A stretch of 64,000 nt of DNA. It comes from CAZSBB01 sp964605235. Lineage in GTDB: Bacteria; Planctomycetota; Phycisphaerae; Phycisphaerales; Phycisphaeraceae. A program made the translations under genes and the position numbers. Below the pieces are notes generated by a model. That model had not been told where the DNA came from and did no database searches. It saw only the letters and a list, made by a program, of their open reading frames with translations. Below, piece by piece: positions 61,194 through 64,000 of the stretch (within the stretch, counting starts at the first letter, position 1; each line of letters starts with the position of its first letter). The stretch lies in contig CAZSBB010000009.1 of NCBI GenBank assembly GCA_964605235.1, positions 62,001-126,000 on the forward strand, read 5' to 3'.

Positions 61194-62783
61194 ATGATCG
61201 GCATGGGGCTTCTGGCGAGCATCGGGGGGACGGCGATGGTCATCGGCTCGGTGGTCATCGTCGTCCTGTTTTTCCTCACCATCCTCGTCAAGCAGTACCG
61301 CCGCTGCCCGTCCAACCGCATCCTGGTGGTGTACGGCAAGGGGACCGGCGAACGGGCCGCCAAGTGCATCCATGGCGGGGGCGTCTTCGTCGTCCCGCTG
61401 ATCCAGGATTACGCCTATCTCTCGCTGGAGCCGATGACCATTGATATCGAGCTCACCGGCGCGCTGTCCAAAAAGAACATCCGGGTGAACGTGCCCTCCA
61501 CGTTCACCATCGGCGTCTCGACCGATCCCGCCATCATGCAGAACGCCGCCGAGCGCCTGCTGGGGCTCAACGATCGCCAGATCGCCGACCAGGCGCGCGA
61601 CATCATCCTGGGCCAGATGCGTCTGGTCATCGCCACCCTCACCATCGAGCAGATCAACCAGGACCGCGAAACCTTCCTTGACCTGGTGAACAAAAACGTC
61701 GGCATCGAACTGAACAAGATCGGCGTGGATGTCATCAACGTGAACATCCGCGACATCACCGACGAATCCGGCTACATCGAAGCCATCGGCCAGAACGCCG
61801 CCGCCGAGGCGGTGCAACGCGCCAAGGTGCAGGTCGCCGAGCAGGTCAAACTCGGCGCGGTCGGCGAATCCACCGAGAACCGTGAGAAGGACGTGTCCGT
61901 CGCCCAGCAGCATTCCGCCAGCGCCACCGGGCAGAAACAGGCGGAGCGCGACCAGCGCGTGACCGTCGCCCAGCTCGAAGCCGAAACCGTCGCCGGCGAA
62001 GCGGAGGCGCAGCGCCAGCGCGTGGTCGCCATCGCCCAGCAGGCCGCCAACGCCGAGCAGGGCAAGAAGGAAGCCCAGGCGCGGCAGCGCATCGCCGTCG
62101 CCCAGTATGAATCACAGGCGATTGAAGGCGAAAACACCGCCCAGGCGAAAATCGCCGAGTACAACGCCACGCTTGCCGAGCGCAGCGCCGACGCCAAACG
62201 CCGCGGTGAAGTCTCCATGGCGACCGCCACCCGCGACGTGCTGCGCGCCGAAGCGGAAGCCGAAACCGCCCGGCTGGAAAAAGGCGAAGTCGTGCAGCGC
62301 CAGATCGACAAACGCAAAATCGAAATCGACGCCGAGGCCGAAGCCGAGCGCACCCGCCGCATCGGCAAAGGTGAAGCCGACGCCATCCTCTTCAAATTCA
62401 CTGCCGAAGCCGAGGGCACCCAGCGCATCCTGCAAGCCAAGGCGGAGGGCTATCGCAAAATGCTCGAAGTCTGTGGCCAGCATCCCGACATGGCGCCCAC
62501 TCTGCTGCTGATCGAAAAGCTGCCGGAGCTGGTGGCCGAGCAGGTCAAGGCGATTCAGAACCTGCGCATCGACAAAGTCACCGTGTGGGACAGCGGCCAG
62601 GGCGGGGGGCATGGTCAGAACGCCACCGCCCAGTGGCTGCGCGACCTCATCGGCGCGCTGCCGCCCATCCACGACCTCGCCAAGCAGGCGGGCGTCAAAC
62701 TCCCCAGCGTGCTGGGCACCCTCGACGACGCTCCCAGCAAGTCCAGCAACCCGCCCACCCCACCGCAACCCGCGGCCAGGTAG
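61194..62783 (+). CDS. Flotillin (SPFH-domain protein)
   Basis: 529 aa; GGGAG precedes the ATG. N-terminal membrane segment (about 14-32), SPFH/band-7 domain (about 38-230; 'NRILVVYGKGTGERAAKCIHGGG' start, 'VGIELNKIGVDVINVNIRDI' end), long Ala/Glu/Gln-rich coiled-coil (about 230-430) and a C-terminal oligomerisation part ('LLLIEKLPELVAEQVKAIQN'). Bacterial flotillins organise fluid membrane microdomains and affect signalling and secretion complexes. A Pro/Ser tail ends the protein just before a G-rich tandem repeat. Confidence 0.92.
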   Translation: MIGMGLLASIGGTAMVIGSVVIVVLFFLTILVKQYRRCPSNRILVVYGKGTGERAAKCIHGGGVFVVPLIQDYAYLSLEPMTIDIELTGALSKKNIRVNVPSTFTIGVSTDPAIMQNAAERLLGLNDRQIADQARDIILGQMRLVIATLTIEQINQDRETFLDLVNKNVGIELNKIGVDVINVNIRDITDESGYIEAIGQNAAAEAVQRAKVQVAEQVKLGAVGESTENREKDVSVAQQHSASATGQKQAERDQRVTVAQLEAETVAGEAEAQRQRVVAIAQQAANAEQGKKEAQARQRIAVAQYESQAIEGENTAQAKIAEYNATLAERSADAKRRGEVSMATATRDVLRAEAEAETARLEKGEVVQRQIDKRKIEIDAEAEAERTRRIGKGEADAILFKFTAEAEGTQRILQAKAEGYRKMLEVCGQHPDMAPTLLLIEKLPELVAEQVKAIQNLRIDKVTVWDSGQGGGHGQNATAQWLRDLIGALPPIHDLAKQAGVKLPSVLGTLDDAPSKSSNPPTPPQPAAR

Positions 62784-62812
62784 CCGCACCCGTTTGCCCC
62801 CGGTCATCGACC

Positions 62813-62872
62813 GGGGGCAGGGGAAAGGGGGGCAGGGGAAAGGGGGGCAGGGGAAAGGGGGGCAGGGGAAAG
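62813..62872. repeat. Four-copy G-rich tandem repeat
   Basis: Four perfect copies of GGGGGCAGGGGAAAG (15 bp). Each copy has two G-runs of at least four, so the plus strand can form several G-quadruplexes. It directly precedes the terminator hairpin. Confidence 0.9.
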
Positions 62873-62923
62873 GGGATAAGTACATTATTTTTTACAGCAA
62901 ATAATGTACTTATCCCTTTTTTT
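62873..62923 (+). terminator. Intrinsic terminator after the flotillin gene
   Basis: Perfect 18-bp stem from GGGATAAGTACATTATTT and its complement with an 8-nt loop, then TTTTTTT. The A-run before the stem allows pairing to extend; a minus-strand reading also ends in pyrimidines. Confidence 0.88.
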
Positions 62924-62984
62924 CATCCCCCTGCCCTGCCGCACTCCTTGACCCGCGCCGGCTCCTCTGCCAGCATGGAGCGCC

Positions 62985-64000
62985 ATGGCGCAGCCACCCG
63001 CTTCATCTCCCGCCACGCCTGCGACACTCGCGCCCCCGCGCTGGCGTTTGCCGCAGGAAGCCGGCCTGCTGGGCGTCATCATCCTGCTCATGCTGCTGCT
63101 GACCTGCGCCGGCGGGCAGATCGAAACCCGCGATGGCCAGCTCGTCAACAACTTCTTCCGCGCGGACAACCTCATCGCCAACGTCGCCACGCCCATGAGC
63201 TGGATCGCCATCATGGCGGTGGGCGCTACGGCCGTGATCATCGCCGGCGGCATCGACCTGTCCGTCGGCTCCGTCATGGCGGGCAGCGCGCTGGCGACCG
63301 CCGCCATCCTCCAGCAGTTCCCCGCCGACGCCCCCGCCTGGCAGACGTTGCCGGTCGCCTTCGCCGTCGCCCTGGGCTGCGGGGCGCTGGCGGGTTTGCT
63401 CAACGGCGCCCTGGTGGCGCTGCTGCGCATTCATCCCTTCATCATCACCCTGGGCACGCTCTACATTTTCCGTGGCATCGCCCTGGTGGCGGTGCCCACC
63501 AAAACGCTGCCCACGCTCGACCATCAACTCCCCGCCAGCTTCACCGATCATTTCATGGCGCAGCGCTGGTACCTCACCGACACACGCTTCGTCCAGCCCA
63601 TGCCCATGTTGTTGATGCTGCTGACCGTCGTCGGCGGGTGGGTGCTGCTGCATCACACGATTCCCGGCCGACAGGTCTTTGCTCTGGGGGGCAACGAGGA
63701 AGCCGCCCGTTTCGCCGGCATTCCCGTGCAGCGCACCAAGATCGGCGTCTATGTGCTGGCGGGCCTCACCGCGGGGCTGGCGGGTTTGCTTAGCCTCGGG
63801 TATCACGGCTCCGTCAGCACCTCCACCGCCAGTGGTTATGAGCTGACCGTCATTGCCGCGGCGGTCGTTGGCGGCGCGAGCCTCAGCGGCGGACGCGGCG
63901 CGGCCGTGGGCGCATTGCTGGGGGCGCTCATCATTCAACTCATCGAGAACGGCATCTTCATCCTGCGCGAAGTGGACCTGGGCGTCTTCACGCTCAAGCT
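62985..64000 (+). CDS. Sugar ABC transporter permease, RbsC-type (partial)
   Basis: At least 338 aa; cut by the window end. The ATG at 62985 follows GGAG. A Pro/Ala leader is followed by about nine hydrophobic segments. 'VIIAGGIDLSVGSVMAGSAL' is the signature of ribose/xylose/galactose-type permeases (BPD_transp_2), and 'HTIPGRQVFALGGNEEAARF' and 'ELTVIAAAVVGGASLSGGRG' are the cytoplasmic coupling regions. The ATP-binding and solute-binding partners must lie outside the window, or the gene joins another operon to the right. Confidence 0.92.
   Translation, partial: MAQPPASSPATPATLAPPRWRLPQEAGLLGVIILLMLLLTCAGGQIETRDGQLVNNFFRADNLIANVATPMSWIAIMAVGATAVIIAGGIDLSVGSVMAGSALATAAILQQFPADAPAWQTLPVAFAVALGCGALAGLLNGALVALLRIHPFIITLGTLYIFRGIALVAVPTKTLPTLDHQLPASFTDHFMAQRWYLTDTRFVQPMPMLLMLLTVVGGWVLLHHTIPGRQVFALGGNEEAARFAGIPVQRTKIGVYVLAGLTAGLAGLLSLGYHGSVSTSTASGYELTVIAAAVVGGASLSGGRGAAVGALLGALIIQLIENGIFILREVDLGVFTLK

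Noticed and set aside
1..64000. CRISPR arrays, restriction-modification or toxin-antitoxin modules
   Set aside because: No spaced direct repeats of CRISPR type, and no recognisable nuclease, methylase or toxin pair was found.

Overview
High-GC bacterial chromosome fragment, most likely from a planctomycete of the Phycisphaerae type (inference). The reasons are five secreted pseudopilins of the planctomycete 'GFTLIELLVVISI ... DGH' kind, four LacI-family repressors plus a GntR/LacI hybrid, very large secreted polysaccharide-degrading proteins, and an integrase family typical of that phylum. There are two tRNA genes, no rRNA and no CRISPR array.

Layout. 0.1-9.0 kb: a lipoprotein, then carbohydrate locus A (propeller glycosidase, pseudopilin, 1397-aa heparinase-like lyase, LacI). 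9.3-15.8 kb: a 6.46-kb integrative element inserted in tRNA-Lys(TTT), carrying an unknown low-GC gene, two excision/regulatory DNA-binding proteins, a primase-helicase, a TubC-like protein, a Cro/CI regulator and a tyrosine integrase. 15.9-17.1 kb: a dispersed intergenic repeat, tRNA-Val(GAC) and the remnant of a second integrase. 17.2-31.0 kb: locus B on the minus strand (pseudopilin, 1375-aa heparinase-like lyase, sialate O-acetylesterase, alpha-L-fucosidase, creatininase-family protein), a ceramidase-like protein, a LacI gene and an M14 peptidase-like gene. 31.0-50.3 kb: locus C (GntR/LacI regulator, pseudopilin, two giant CBM9/propeller proteins, a smaller propeller, a cytoplasmic lyase, two Gfo/Idh/MocA oxidoreductases). 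50.4-55.0 kb: locus D (GH39-like glycosidase, LacI, two pseudopilins) behind one repressor-controlled promoter. 55.3-64 kb: housekeeping-like genes (small membrane protein, sensor kinase, panD, LacI, NfeD-flotillin pair, sugar ABC permease cut by the window end).

How it works together: each locus combines a sugar-responsive regulator, at least one pseudopilin and one or more exported or cytoplasmic glycan-degrading enzymes, which suggests pseudopilins are part of substrate-specific secretion or capture. Three promoters (locus A, locus B, and the lacI gene beside B) carry the same 18-bp palindrome, TGAYNNCSCGSGNNRTCA. Locus D has its own palindrome, TCGGAGCGCTCCGA. The most unusual observation is in the integrative element. 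The attachment site lies inside the integrase reading frame, so integration replaces the integrase C-terminus with antisense-tRNA codons, while excision would restore an in-frame 85-residue tail that now lies 6.4 kb away at the other end of the element.
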